Source of the DNA: Rhizobium sp. BT03
Lineage (GTDB): Bacteria; Pseudomonadota; Alphaproteobacteria; Rhizobiales; Rhizobiaceae
NCBI RefSeq assembly: GCF_030053155.1
Contig: NZ_CP125641.1
Location: 434,001-498,000 of the forward strand
Direction: 5' to 3'
DNA: 64,000 nucleotides
In this document: piece by piece, positions 28,498-36,877 of the stretch
Position numbering within the stretch: the stretch's first letter is position 1
Layout: each line of letters begins with the position of its first letter
Notes under the pieces: generated by a model
The model's input: the letters and a program-made list of their open reading frames with translations, nothing else
Databases searched by the model: none
Told to the model about the DNA's origin: nothing
Translations under genes and position numbers: made by a program

Positions 28498-29502
28498 GTG
28501 AAGACGAAGAAGCTTATCAATGCAGGCGCGGATGCCGTCGATGAGATGCTGCAGGGCGTTCTCGCGGCGCATCCCGAGCACCTCCATGCCGTGGACGGCG
28601 TGCCGCGCGCCATCATTGCCAGGAACGGCCCGCGCAAGGGCAAGGTCGGGCTGGTGATCGGCGGCGGATCCGGGCATGAGCCGACATTCCTCGGCTATGT
28701 CGGCAAGGGGCTCGCCGATGCCGCCGCGATCGGCAATGTCTTCGCCTCGCCGCCGCCCGATCCGATCATGGCCTGCGCCATGGCCGTCGACGGCGGCGTC
28801 GGCGTGCTTTTCATGTACGGCAACTATGCCGGCGACGTCATGAACTTCGACATGGCCGCGGAAATGCTGGCGCTCGACGATATCGCGGTGCGCACCGTGC
28901 TCACCACCGACGATGTCGCGTCCGCGCCCGCCGATCAGAAGGACAGGCGGCGCGGCGTGGCCGGCAATGTCTTCATCTTCAAGGCCGCCGGCGCTGCCTG
29001 CGATCTTCTCTATTCCTTCGACGAGGTCGAGCGCGCCGCCCGCCACGCTAATGCGCGCACCTATACGATGGGCGTGGCGCTTTCGCCCTGCTCGCTGCCC
29101 CAGACCTTGAAGCCGAACTTCCAGATCGGCGAGGAGGAGATGGAGATCGGCATGGGCATCCACGGCGAGCCCGGCGTGGCGCGCGGGCCGCTTGGAACGG
29201 CCGATGCGGTGACCGACGAACTGATGGACAATCTTCTCCAGGAGATGAAAGCCGAGCGGGGCGATCGTGTCGCCGTGCTCGTCAACTCGCTCGGCTCCAC
29301 GCCGATGATGGAGCTCTACATCATGATGCGGCGCGTCAAGGCGCGGCTCGACGAGGCCGGGCTCGTCATCCATACCTCGCTCGTCGGCAATTACTGCACC
29401 TCGCTCGAAATGGCAGGCGCCTCCATCACGCTCATGCATCTCGACGACGAGCTTCAGCGGCTGATCGACCATCCCTGCGACTGCGCCATGTTCAGGAGGT
29501 GA
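28498..29502 (+). CDS. Dihydroxyacetone kinase subunit DhaK-like, probable L-erythrulose kinase subunit
   Basis: A 334-residue DhaK-domain protein. GLVIGGGSGHEPTFLGYVG and MYGNYAGDVMNFDMA form the substrate site, and the covalent substrate-binding His222 is in MGIHGEPG. Translation starts at GTG behind AGGGGAGG, 66 bp right of the IS end. It works with the DhaL-type subunit encoded next. Because a LerI/DerI-like isomerase pair is encoded upstream in the same locus, the likely substrate is L-erythrulose (or another tetrulose) rather than dihydroxyacetone; this is inference. No phosphotransferase DhaM gene is near, so ATP is the likely phosphate donor. Confidence 0.85.
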   Translation: MKTKKLINAGADAVDEMLQGVLAAHPEHLHAVDGVPRAIIARNGPRKGKVGLVIGGGSGHEPTFLGYVGKGLADAAAIGNVFASPPPDPIMACAMAVDGGVGVLFMYGNYAGDVMNFDMAAEMLALDDIAVRTVLTTDDVASAPADQKDRRRGVAGNVFIFKAAGAACDLLYSFDEVERAARHANARTYTMGVALSPCSLPQTLKPNFQIGEEEMEIGMGIHGEPGVARGPLGTADAVTDELMDNLLQEMKAERGDRVAVLVNSLGSTPMMELYIMMRRVKARLDEAGLVIHTSLVGNYCTSLEMAGASITLMHLDDELQRLIDHPCDCAMFRR

Positions 29503-29505
29503 TCG

Positions 29506-30153
29506 ATGCCGATCGAGACCAAAGACCTGCAGCATCTCTTTGCCCTGATCGCCGCCGATATCGCGGCGCATCGCGACCATCTCTGCGAGCTGGACGGCGC
29601 GATCGGCGACGGCGATCACGGCCTTGCCATGGATGCCGGCTGTGAGGCCGCGGCCAAGGCGGTCGCAGCACTCGACCCCGCGCAGGCTGCGCCGACAGCC
29701 GTCTTCAACGCGGCGGCAAAGGCATTCCTGAATGCGGTCGGCGCATCCTCCGGCCCGCTCTATGCCACCGCTTTCATGCGCGCCGGCGCCGCCGTCAAGG
29801 ACAGGCCGGACCTCGCGGACGAGGAGTTTGTGCGCGCTTTCGCGGCGATGGCTGCGGGCATTCAAGAGCGCGGCAAGGCCGAGCCCGGCGAAAAGACCAT
29901 GGTCGATGCCTGGAAGCCCGCGGCCGATGCGGCGTCTGATGCCTGGGCATCGGGAGCTTCCCTCCTCGAATGTTTCGATCTGGCCGAGCGGGCGGCGCGC
30001 CAGGGCTGCGAAGCGACCAAGGATATGACGGCGGCCAAGGGGCGGGCGTCGCGGTTGGGAGAACGGGTGATCGGCCACATCGACCCCGGCGCGGCATCGG
30101 CCGCGATCGTCATCGCTGCCATAACCAATTTCGTTCGAGACGCGGATGGCTAG
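29506..30153 (+). CDS. Dihydroxyacetone kinase subunit DhaL-like
   Basis: A 215-residue all-helical nucleotide-binding subunit. CELDGAIGDGDHGLAMDAGC carries the Asp residues that hold Mg-nucleotide, and ASSGPLYATAFMRAG and GEKTMVDAWKPA are the family loops. It lies 3 bp after the DhaK-type gene. In two-subunit ATP-dependent kinases this protein delivers phosphate to the ketose held by DhaK. It ends the catabolic locus. Confidence 0.88.
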   Translation: MPIETKDLQHLFALIAADIAAHRDHLCELDGAIGDGDHGLAMDAGCEAAAKAVAALDPAQAAPTAVFNAAAKAFLNAVGASSGPLYATAFMRAGAAVKDRPDLADEEFVRAFAAMAAGIQERGKAEPGEKTMVDAWKPAADAASDAWASGASLLECFDLAERAARQGCEATKDMTAAKGRASRLGERVIGHIDPGAASAAIVIAAITNFVRDADG

Positions 30154-30215
30154 CTCAGACTTGTCACCTCAAAATCTCGCCGATAGGTTGTCGGGGGTAA
30201 CGAGGTAGCCAAGAC

Positions 30216-30725
30216 ATGCGTATCCGAAAAGCCGTCTCCTCCGACGCGGAGGAACTGAGCGCTCTCCTGAACGAGATCATCCGCGCCGGCGGAACGACCG
30301 CGCTCGAGACACCGCTTTCGGCCGCCGAGTTTGCCGACTGGTTCATCGATGGCGAATTTCCGCTTGCCTGCCATGTGGCCGAGCACAATCAGTCGCTGGT
30401 CGGCTTTCAATCGCTGAGCTTATACGGCGATCCGCCGAAAGGCGTCGCCGACATCGCCACCTTTGCCCGTATGAACCCGAAGACCGCAGGCGTCGGCAGC
30501 GCGCTTTTCCCCGCGACGCTGGCGGCAGCGGAAGAGGTCAAGCTCGAATTCATCAATGCGACCATCCGCGCCGACAATGTCAGCGGCCTTGGCTATTACG
30601 CGAAGATGGGCTTTGAGACCTATGACAGGGTGGTCCAGGTTCCGCTTCAGGACGGGACGCCGGTCGACAGGATCAAGAAGCGCTTCAGCGTAAACGCCGT
30701 GAAGCGTGCGACGCCGAACGCCTGA
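30216..30725 (+). CDS. GNAT-family N-acetyltransferase
   Basis: A 169-residue acetyltransferase. The family N-terminus MRIRKAVSSDAEELSALLNE and the acetyl-CoA region around NPKTAGVGSALFPATLAAAEE (where RGxGxG-like spacing appears as GVGSAL) are followed by INATIRADNVSGLGYYAKMGFETYD, the typical GNAT C-terminal half. It lies 62 bp after the DhaL-type gene on the same strand but has no obvious link to sugar catabolism. Substrate unknown. Confidence 0.85.
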   Translation: MRIRKAVSSDAEELSALLNEIIRAGGTTALETPLSAAEFADWFIDGEFPLACHVAEHNQSLVGFQSLSLYGDPPKGVADIATFARMNPKTAGVGSALFPATLAAAEEVKLEFINATIRADNVSGLGYYAKMGFETYDRVVQVPLQDGTPVDRIKKRFSVNAVKRATPNA

Positions 30726-30783
30726 ATGGTTGAGATGATACACACGGCAATGACCAGAGACGTGCAGCCTTAAGAGCACGCGC

Positions 30784-32226
30784 CTATCCCTTCACCGTGA
30801 TGAGTGGCTTGATCCTCGCAACTTTTGTTATCATATCCGCGTCGACCATCGGTGCCACAACGCTGTCGATTGGCTTGTATGCCGCTGGCGCCTCTTCCTT
30901 GAGCCGAGCCTGGATCTCGGCCACAATATCCTGCCGGCCCCGCAAAGTCGGGCTTCGAGGGTCGACGGGACCGATGACACGCAGCCCACTGCCGATATTC
31001 GTTTTCGAGCGCGCTTCCTGCCTTGATAGCTTGCGCCCCGCGCCATGAGCAGCCGACTCCAGAAATTCGCTCGAGCCGCATCCAGCAAGTAGCCAGGTGC
31101 CATCGCCCATGGAGCCGGGAAGGATGACCGGTTCGCCGAGCCATTCATATGGACTGGAGGCCATGACACCAACACCCCTGGCTGGGCACGCACCCTTTCT
31201 ATGGCGTACGATATTTCCGTTTTGCCAAACAGTGTTGTGTGGGGCGTCATAGACGAGACGATGGTCGACTTCTCGTCCCAAAGCGCGCGCTAGGGCCTCC
31301 ACCGCCGCCAGCCCGATAAAGAAGCGGTTGGCGAAGGCGGCATTCACGGCATTCGCATGACCATCCATGTACCTTCTGTAGAGGTGCGGCTGCATTTCCA
31401 TAGAGAGCACCCGCCAATCCTCGCCAGATCTGGAAGCAATCCTCGCTCTCTCTTTTGTTGCCGTGCCTACTCGCTGTCCAAAGTCAAGAGAGCCCGAGTG
31501 GACGACAAGGACGACTGAGCCGGACTTCAGTCCGGCAGTTCGGGCAAATGCACCATCTGCAACGTGATCGACATAACCGAGTTCCACGAAGTGGTTCCCA
31601 CCACCGATCGTGCCGAGGATAGCATCGCGGCGGTGGTCGTCATCGACCTGCGCATAGTCTGCGAAGTCAGGATCGATGCCCTCGCATGAGAAAACCCCGT
31701 TGTCGGAATGCCGTTCGAGATCGACCCACGCCCGCGAAAGATCGAGTTTGGAGAGCAGGCCAGTACTCGTCCGTTGCAGGTTATCAAGGAGCCCAGGTAG
31801 ACCCTCGCGTAGAATTGCGTGACGGTCCAAACCCGTTAGGGCGATATCACGCCCGCCCTGAAAGAAGAGATGGCGAAGATGATGGTCGAGAAACGGTGTC
31901 GACAATTGATCTGCCGCAACGTCTTCGAGAACAACCATGCGCATCCCGCATCCGATGTCCGAGCCGATCATGTGCGGGAGAACCGCACCCTCAAGGTCCG
32001 CGACGACGCCAACGGGGACGGGTTTGCCGGGATGAAAGTCGGGGGTCGTGACGACTGCGCGAAGCGATGCCTTCTTTTGAATCAACGCTTCCGGCGATGG
32101 CAGCGCGCTCGCAAGGTCCGCAAGTGAATGTGAAAAACTCTGCTCCGGTTCGTCGTGTGCAACGACCGACCTGATGACATGCCCAGCAATGTTGCTGGTG
32201 CGGCAGATGAATGATGGCGCGTTCAT
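30784..32226 (-). CDS. RtcB-like RNA ligase
   Basis: A 480-residue RtcB-family protein, near the usual length. Manganese-site motifs are present in modified form: IGSDIGCGMRM (Asp90, Cys93), GTIGGGNHFVELG, LVVHSGSLDFG and ILPGSMGDGTWLLAG. The guanylylation motif appears as AHGAGRKLSR, keeping the His-Gly-Ala-Gly-Arg core. The family ligates 2',3'-cyclic phosphate or 3'-phosphate ends to 5'-OH ends in RNA repair. There is no rtcA, archease or rtcR gene nearby. The SDIGCG and SMGDGTW variants place it in a divergent subgroup, so its role may differ from E. coli RtcB. Confidence 0.85.
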   Translation of the reverse strand: MNAPSFICRTSNIAGHVIRSVVAHDEPEQSFSHSLADLASALPSPEALIQKKASLRAVVTTPDFHPGKPVPVGVVADLEGAVLPHMIGSDIGCGMRMVVLEDVAADQLSTPFLDHHLRHLFFQGGRDIALTGLDRHAILREGLPGLLDNLQRTSTGLLSKLDLSRAWVDLERHSDNGVFSCEGIDPDFADYAQVDDDHRRDAILGTIGGGNHFVELGYVDHVADGAFARTAGLKSGSVVLVVHSGSLDFGQRVGTATKERARIASRSGEDWRVLSMEMQPHLYRRYMDGHANAVNAAFANRFFIGLAAVEALARALGREVDHRLVYDAPHNTVWQNGNIVRHRKGACPARGVGVMASSPYEWLGEPVILPGSMGDGTWLLAGCGSSEFLESAAHGAGRKLSRQEARSKTNIGSGLRVIGPVDPRSPTLRGRQDIVAEIQARLKEEAPAAYKPIDSVVAPMVDADMITKVARIKPLITVKG

Positions 32227-32632
32227 GTGGTTCTCCGTGAGTGCCTAGGTTCAGCAGCCGCGGCAATACGGAGTGTCGGCGCATATGGCATGGCTTGATG
32301 AAAGGCTCAATTCCTTTTCAAAGTTGGCGCCAGAGGGATGTGAGGGAAGGCGCCCGAGTGGAGAAAACGCTCCTCAATAGCAACGGGCGTTGTGGATGAC
32401 CGACAAGCCGCGCCACCTAATGTGCCGGAGCCAAGTGCTGCGACGGGTCGAGTTTTGTGCGGCGGCTATAGTAAGCCTATGAGGTATCAGCATAGTTTTT
32501 TACAATGGAAGAAAAGTGGCGATTAACTTCCGTCATAAATGGTGCTGTCTCGAGGATGTTATCGACTGCCGATAGTGGTAGATCTTGAATGTAAGACGTA
32601 AAACAGATCGAAGCCATGTCCGGAGATCAGCC
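32227..32632. other. Intergenic region without a supported gene
   Basis: The space lies between the divergent RtcB-like and methyltransferase genes. No frame in it shows a ribosome site with a domain. It should hold both promoters; I see no convincing palindrome, riboswitch or RNA gene. Confidence 0.4.
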
Positions 32633-33526
32633 ATGCCGACTGCGATGTTCACAGCCGACGAACTTGCGGTGGTCCGCCGCGCTTACGCTCATCAGGTGGC
32701 GGCAACCGCCGGGACGACGAACCCGCGGATCGAGGCGGCCTTTGCCGTCGTGCCTCGCGAAAAATTCCTCGGCACGCCGCCATGGCAGATCGCCAATCTA
32801 GGTGGCGGATATCGCCCGCTGCTCTCCGCCGATTTGGTTCTGGCCTATCAGGATGCGCTGTTCGCCCTGCGGGCTGACAAGGGTGTCAACAATGGCAGCC
32901 CGTCGCTGCACGCGCGGCTCCTGGCGGAACTGGACGTGCAAATCGGCGATCGCATCGCCCATATCGGCGCCGGCACCGGCTATTATAGCGCCATTCTTTC
33001 GGAGTTGGTCGGCGCCACCGGTCATGTCTATGCCGTCGAGATGGATCCCAATCTGGCAGGCCACGCTCGATCAGCGCTTGCGGACCGGGCCAATGTCAGC
33101 GTCATCATCGCCGACGGTAATCAATGGCCGCAGCAAGAGATGGATGCGATCTACGTGAATTTCGCCGTCGGGCGTCCCGCGGTGCCCTGGATCGAGAGGC
33201 TGCGACCCAGAGGGCGCTTGGTATTGCCGCTCGGCGTGCCGCGCCAGGGCCGGCCGTCGAATGGCGGCCGTCATGCCTCCCATGGCGCCGCACTTCGCAT
33301 CGAGCGCGGCGCCGATGGATTTGCAGCGCGCTGGATCGGCACAGCCTATTTCGTCTGCGCCGATGGGGGATTGACGATCGATGAGAATGAGACCGAGGCG
33401 CTGACGGCCGCGTTCAAACGCGGCGGCATCGAGTTCGTGAAGAGTCTGCTCTGGAAGACGGAGCCGCGAATGGGCCGCTGCTGGTATATCGGCGACCAAT
33501 GGGCGCTCTGTTACGACGATCCCTGA
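32633..33526 (+). CDS. Protein-L-isoaspartate O-methyltransferase-like methyltransferase
   Basis: A 297-residue class I SAM-dependent methyltransferase of the PCMT type. PRIEAAFAVVPREKFLG is the family N-terminal signature, RIAHIGAGTGYYSAIL (about 112-127) is the SAM motif I, and VYAVEMDPNLAGHA is the post-I acidic segment. It is longer than housekeeping Pcm (about 210 residues) because of a C-terminal extension after LVLPLGVPRQG. The extended form is often a repair methyltransferase paralogue of uncertain substrate. It stands alone; a GC-rich hairpin follows at 33588. Confidence 0.8.
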   Translation: MPTAMFTADELAVVRRAYAHQVAATAGTTNPRIEAAFAVVPREKFLGTPPWQIANLGGGYRPLLSADLVLAYQDALFALRADKGVNNGSPSLHARLLAELDVQIGDRIAHIGAGTGYYSAILSELVGATGHVYAVEMDPNLAGHARSALADRANVSVIIADGNQWPQQEMDAIYVNFAVGRPAVPWIERLRPRGRLVLPLGVPRQGRPSNGGRHASHGAALRIERGADGFAARWIGTAYFVCADGGLTIDENETEALTAAFKRGGIEFVKSLLWKTEPRMGRCWYIGDQWALCYDDP

Positions 33527-33587
33527 AGCATTCATTCCGGGTCGTGGAAACTCGTCGGCGGCGACAGCGGCCCGCCGCGATAACGAA

Positions 33588-33615
33588 AGCCCGGCGCGGG
33601 AGAGGGCGCCGGGCT
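33588..33615. terminator. GC-rich hairpin after the methyltransferase gene
   Basis: AGCCCGGCGC at 33588-33597 pairs with GCGCCGGGCT at 33606-33615 around an 8-bp loop. Only TTCGAT follows, so termination may be weak or Rho-assisted. Confidence 0.5.
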
Positions 33616-33819
33616 TCGATAGGGATGACCGACAGCCTGGGAGGAGGAATGCTGTCCGTCGAACAGAAGCGGCTCGGAGGGTTGAGCGCTTCGGTCCAGC
33701 ATCAAGTAGTGACGCAATGCCACAAATTCAAGCTTGGCGGTTGGGCTATGGCGGGTGACGCGCTGGAGGCGGGTCGGGATGGGTGCGGCTCTGGTAATGG
33801 CTCGCGGATTCTGCGCGGT

Positions 33820-33879
33820 GTTGTCCGCGGACAACTTGCGCCGCTGCATTGGAATGGTTGCCTGTTGTCCGCGGACAAC
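33820..33879. repeat. Two identical perfect 16-bp palindromes, 44 bp apart
   Basis: GTTGTCCGCGGACAAC occurs at 33820-33835 and again at 33864-33879. Each copy is perfectly symmetric. They could be paired protein-binding sites or hairpin modules of a repeat. No regulator gene lies next to them, so the role is unknown. Confidence 0.6.
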
Positions 33880-33895
33880 CTTTTCATTCGGCGTC

Positions 33896-34560
33896 GGTGC
33901 GCCCGCCTCGTCCTTCGAGGCCCCTTGCGGGGCGCCCCAGGATGAGGCTCTCGGGGGGCGGGCGCAAATTCTCCAGCGCCCGTTATAGGGGCGCAGAATG
34001 CCAACGCGCCCCTGTTAGGACGCGGCATCCGCCAATGTCCCTCAGTCCGAGGTCCGCAGGCTGACGGCCGGAGCCTCGAAGGACGTGCTCTGCGCTGCTT
34101 CCTGCGTTCATTCTGCGTTGGCGTACCCGCCTCTTCCTTCGAGACCCCTGCGGGGCGCCTCAGGATGAGGCTCTCGTGGGCGCTGAGCCCGCCGCCGCCG
34201 GCAGCCGCTTTGCTCCAACCTATCAGGAGTGCGGCACCCTCCAACGTCCCTCATCCTGAGGCGCGTAGGCCAAAGGCCGGAGCCTCGAAGGACACGCTCC
34301 AGCGGTGCTCCTTGCGTCCACCACCAGTGCGCCCGCCTCGTCCTTCGAGGCCCCTGCGGGGCACCTCAGGATGAGGCTCTCGGGGGGGCGGAGGCGCAGA
34401 TTCTCCAGCGCCCGTTATAGCGGTGCAGAATGCTAACGCCCCCTGTTAAGGTCGCGGCATCCCCCAACGTCCCTCATCCTGAGACGCGCAGGCTGAAGGC
34501 CGGAGCATCGCTGGGTCCGCCGCGTCCTTCGAGGGCGCCTCAGGACGAAGCTTCTCGAGA
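33896..34560. repeat. Cluster of RIME-like mosaic palindromic repeats
   Basis: At least three copies of a unit in which a forward arm (CCTCGTCCTTCGAGGCCCC, then GCGGGGCGCCTCAGGATGAG) is followed 100-150 bp later by a reverse arm (CCTCATCCTGAGGCGCG, then GGCCGGAGCCTCGAAGGAC). Forward arms begin near 33905, 34128 and 34334; reverse arms lie near 34045-34085, 34245-34305 and 34470-34510. The pattern fits the Rhizobium-specific intergenic mosaic elements described in R. leguminosarum. Confidence 0.8.
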
Positions 34561-34872
34561 GCGCCGGCGCGGAAAGCTGGAAGGTCGAGGGGTATTCTCC
34601 AACGTTGCTTCATGGATTCACCGGGGTGCTGCGGACAACGGATGCCGCGGGCGCTGTTCAGATATGATGTCGCGTGTCGAGTTGCGCCGACAAATCCCGT
34701 TGGCCCCATGAGCCTAAGCCTTGATGGTGAAGTGTTTGACGGTTAATGTATGAGTCTGGAAGCCTATCCAAACCTGCTGCCGGGTTGAAGGGCATGTGAG
34801 GTTTCTCGACGACCGTGTTCCTCAAGGTCGAAGTGTAATCGGCAGACTTCGACCAGAGCACTGGATCGTCCC

Positions 34873-35238
34873 ATGTTGAACCCATCCATCAGGTTCTCGC
34901 CTTCGAACGTCGTCACTTTAAAGCAAGCGTTACGGGGCCAATATCCTCACATCAAATCGTCGCACTTTGATGAGGCAATCGCCGCGTCATTCGGCTTCAA
35001 CTCATATGCTGCCATGCGCCCCGCCTTGTATCAGCTTGGCGCTTACGCCCGGCTGATCGTCGTCACCGACCACTTGCTGCTTCTGCTCCGCCTGGAGGAG
35101 CTTGGCTATCGCAATATCGCACCGGAGTCGTTGCGTCGCCTCATCTGGAATATAAACTTCCCCGATGATCGATATGACAACGATGTCGGACAGATTGTCC
35201 GAGCCCGCAGGAGGCCCGCGGCCGCCAATGCCGGGTAG
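34873..35238 (+). CDS. Hypothetical protein
   Basis: A 121-residue protein starting at an ATG. I do not recognise a named family. The N-terminal half (LKQALRGQYPHIKSSHFDEA, then IAASFGFNSYAAMRPAL) looks like a small helical segment seen in some uncharacterised and plasmid-borne proteins, ending in a G-F-x-S/T-x-A-A-M motif. The C-terminus is basic and Arg/Ala rich. It lies between the RIME cluster and an IS1182-type element, in a region of probable horizontal turnover. It may be the surviving part of a larger lost gene. Confidence 0.45.
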   Translation: MLNPSIRFSPSNVVTLKQALRGQYPHIKSSHFDEAIAASFGFNSYAAMRPALYQLGAYARLIVVTDHLLLLLRLEELGYRNIAPESLRRLIWNINFPDDRYDNDVGQIVRARRRPAAANAG

Positions 35239-35299
35239 CACATTGGCTGCATGCTAAAGTTGGAAGCGATCTGACGTGAAAAGTAGCGAGGTGGCCGGC

Positions 35300-35340
35300 G
35301 TGCCCGCCTCGTCCTTCGAGGCCCCTGCGGGGCGCCTCAG
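35300..35340. repeat. Left half of a RIME-like repeat split by IS copy 1
   Basis: CGTCCTTCGAGGCCCC and GCGGGGCGCCTCAG are cut exactly after CTCAG. The remainder of the unit (CTCAGGATGAGGCTCTCG) resumes at 36878, on the other side of the IS. Confidence 0.8.
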
Positions 35341-36877
35341 AGCCTGTGAATGTTTTGTGGCGGTGTCGATGGGATTGTGATTCTGTTGGGTGGTTGATTT
35401 GCTTGGGGGATGATGGTGAGCGACGAGCTGTTCGAAGGATTGCCGGTGCATGGATCGCAGCGCAGTGCTCAGGCGGGGCGCGGGGCGGCGCGCATGCGCG
35501 AGCCGGTGCGCGATCAGATCGAGTTGCGTGCCGTGGATATCGACAGCTTGATCGGCCAGGATCACGCGGTGCGCGTGATTTGGAGCTATGTCGAGGGACT
35601 GGATCTGAGCGCGCTTGAAGATCGGATCAAAGCGCGTGAGCAGCGGCCGGGCCATCCGCCGATTTCGCCACGGCTTTTGCTGGCGCTGTGGCTCTATGCC
35701 AGCAGCGATGGCGTCGGCAGTGCGCGGGCGCTGGAACGGCTGTGCGGGAGCCACGACGTCTATCGCTGGCTGTGCGGCGGCGTCTCGGTGAACTATCACA
35801 CGCTGTCGGATTTTCGGGTTGGTTGCGCCGATCTGCTCGACCGGCTGCTGGCCGAGCATCTGGCGGCGCTTGCCGATGCCGGCCTCGTCGCTTTCGATAA
35901 TTTGGCGCAGGATGGCGTGCGGGTCCGGGCGAGCGCGGGTGCCGCCTCGTTCGGCCGCAAGGCGACGCTTGATCGGCATCTTTCCATTGCCGAGGCGGTT
36001 GTGGATCAGCTCAAGCGCGAGGTCGATGCGCGTTCGGATGCCAGCACTCGGCGCATCGAGGCTGCCAGGCAACGAGCGGCGCGTGAGCGCGGCGAGCGGC
36101 TCAGAGCAGCCAAGGCCGCTCTTGACGAGATTCAGCGCCATCGCCAAGCGCGCGAAGAAAAGCGCGGCAATGGCAAAAAGCCGAAGGAGCCGCGCGCCTC
36201 CAGCACGGATGCGCAGGCGCGGGTGATGAAGATGGCCGACGGCGGCTTCCGTCCGGCTTATAATGTGCAGGTTGCGAGCACCGCCGGCGAGCAGTTCGTG
36301 GTCGGGCTCGAGGTGACCAATGCCGGCTCCGATCGCGGCCTCATGCGGCCGATGCTGGAGCGGTTGCGCGCGCTGAGCGGCCATCTGCCGCGCCGCTATC
36401 TCGCCGATGGCGGCTTTTGCAGCGCTGAAGATATCGAGTGGGCGCACGGCGAAGGGGTCGAGGTCTTTTGTCCGCCCACGCAGTCCAAACACGGAACCGA
36501 TCCCTTCTTGCCGCGGCGCGGCGACGGTGCGGGTGTGTCAACCTGGCGGACCCGCATGGGAAGCGAGACGGGCAAGGCTCAGTACAAACCCCGCTCGATC
36601 TGCGAATGCATCCATGCCCGCTGGCGCAACTGGAATCTGCGACAATTGACGGTGCGCGGCATCGAAAAGGTCCAGGCCGTCGTGCTCTGCTACGCACTCA
36701 CCAACAATATCCTGCAAGGCCATCGGCTTGCCAATGGCTAAACCAGGGCAATCACCCTGACGCCAACACGCGACCATCAAAACGCACCGCGTAATCGGCT
36801 AACGCTCGATGGCATCGGCCAGCCAAGACCAGCCAACACTGGCCTGAAACGCACAAGATTCAAAAGCTTCACAAGCT
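35341..36877 (+). mobile_element. IS1182-type insertion sequence, copy 1 (1,537 bp)
   Basis: The ends are related inverted repeats: AGCCTGTGAATGTTTT at the left, and AGCTTGTGAAGCTTTT reading inward from the right. A 5-bp direct repeat CTCAG flanks it (35336-35340 and 36878-36882). The target is the stem-loop of a RIME-like repeat. It carries one full-length transposase gene. Copy 2 at 37429-38965 has the same length, lies in inverted orientation and differs at only a few positions that I could find. Confidence 0.9.
35410..36741 (+). CDS. IS1182-family transposase, copy 1
   Basis: A 443-residue intact DDE-type transposase. The N-terminal part has HPPISPRLLLALWLYASSDG and HDVYRWLCGGVSVNYHTLSDFR, typical of IS1182/IS1380-like N-terminal domains. 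A long Arg/Lys-rich helical insertion follows at about 195-265 (ERGERLRAAKAALDE). The DDE core comes after VMKMADGGFRPAYNVQ, with YLADGGFCSAEDIE, and a C-terminal ICECIHARWRNWNLRQL and VLCYALTNNIL. No stop or frameshift interrupts it. Confidence 0.9.
   Translation: MMVSDELFEGLPVHGSQRSAQAGRGAARMREPVRDQIELRAVDIDSLIGQDHAVRVIWSYVEGLDLSALEDRIKAREQRPGHPPISPRLLLALWLYASSDGVGSARALERLCGSHDVYRWLCGGVSVNYHTLSDFRVGCADLLDRLLAEHLAALADAGLVAFDNLAQDGVRVRASAGAASFGRKATLDRHLSIAEAVVDQLKREVDARSDASTRRIEAARQRAARERGERLRAAKAALDEIQRHRQAREEKRGNGKKPKEPRASSTDAQARVMKMADGGFRPAYNVQVASTAGEQFVVGLEVTNAGSDRGLMRPMLERLRALSGHLPRRYLADGGFCSAEDIEWAHGEGVEVFCPPTQSKHGTDPFLPRRGDGAGVSTWRTRMGSETGKAQYKPRSICECIHARWRNWNLRQLTVRGIEKVQAVVLCYALTNNILQGHRLANG

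Larger units (their letters stand above)
33527..34872. other. Repeat-rich non-coding island
   Basis: About 1.3 kb without a gene I would support. Its content is a hairpin (33588-33615), two identical 16-bp palindromes (33820-33835 and 33864-33879) and a block of RIME-like repeats (33896-34560). The open frames here run through the repeats on both strands and are explained by their high GC content. Confidence 0.6.

Noticed and set aside
30216..30725. GNAT gene as part of the apiose-type operon
   Set aside because: It is on the same strand only 62 bp downstream, but shows no pathway link; sequence alone does not support a role in sugar catabolism.
33499..34711. Several open frames in the RIME block that look like small proteins
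   Set aside because: They translate repeat arms, recur with each repeat copy and exist on both strands.
35254..36492. A 412-codon frame antisense to transposase copy 1 (and 447 codons over copy 2)
   Set aside because: Present only because the transposase gene is GC-rich; no family features and no ribosome site.
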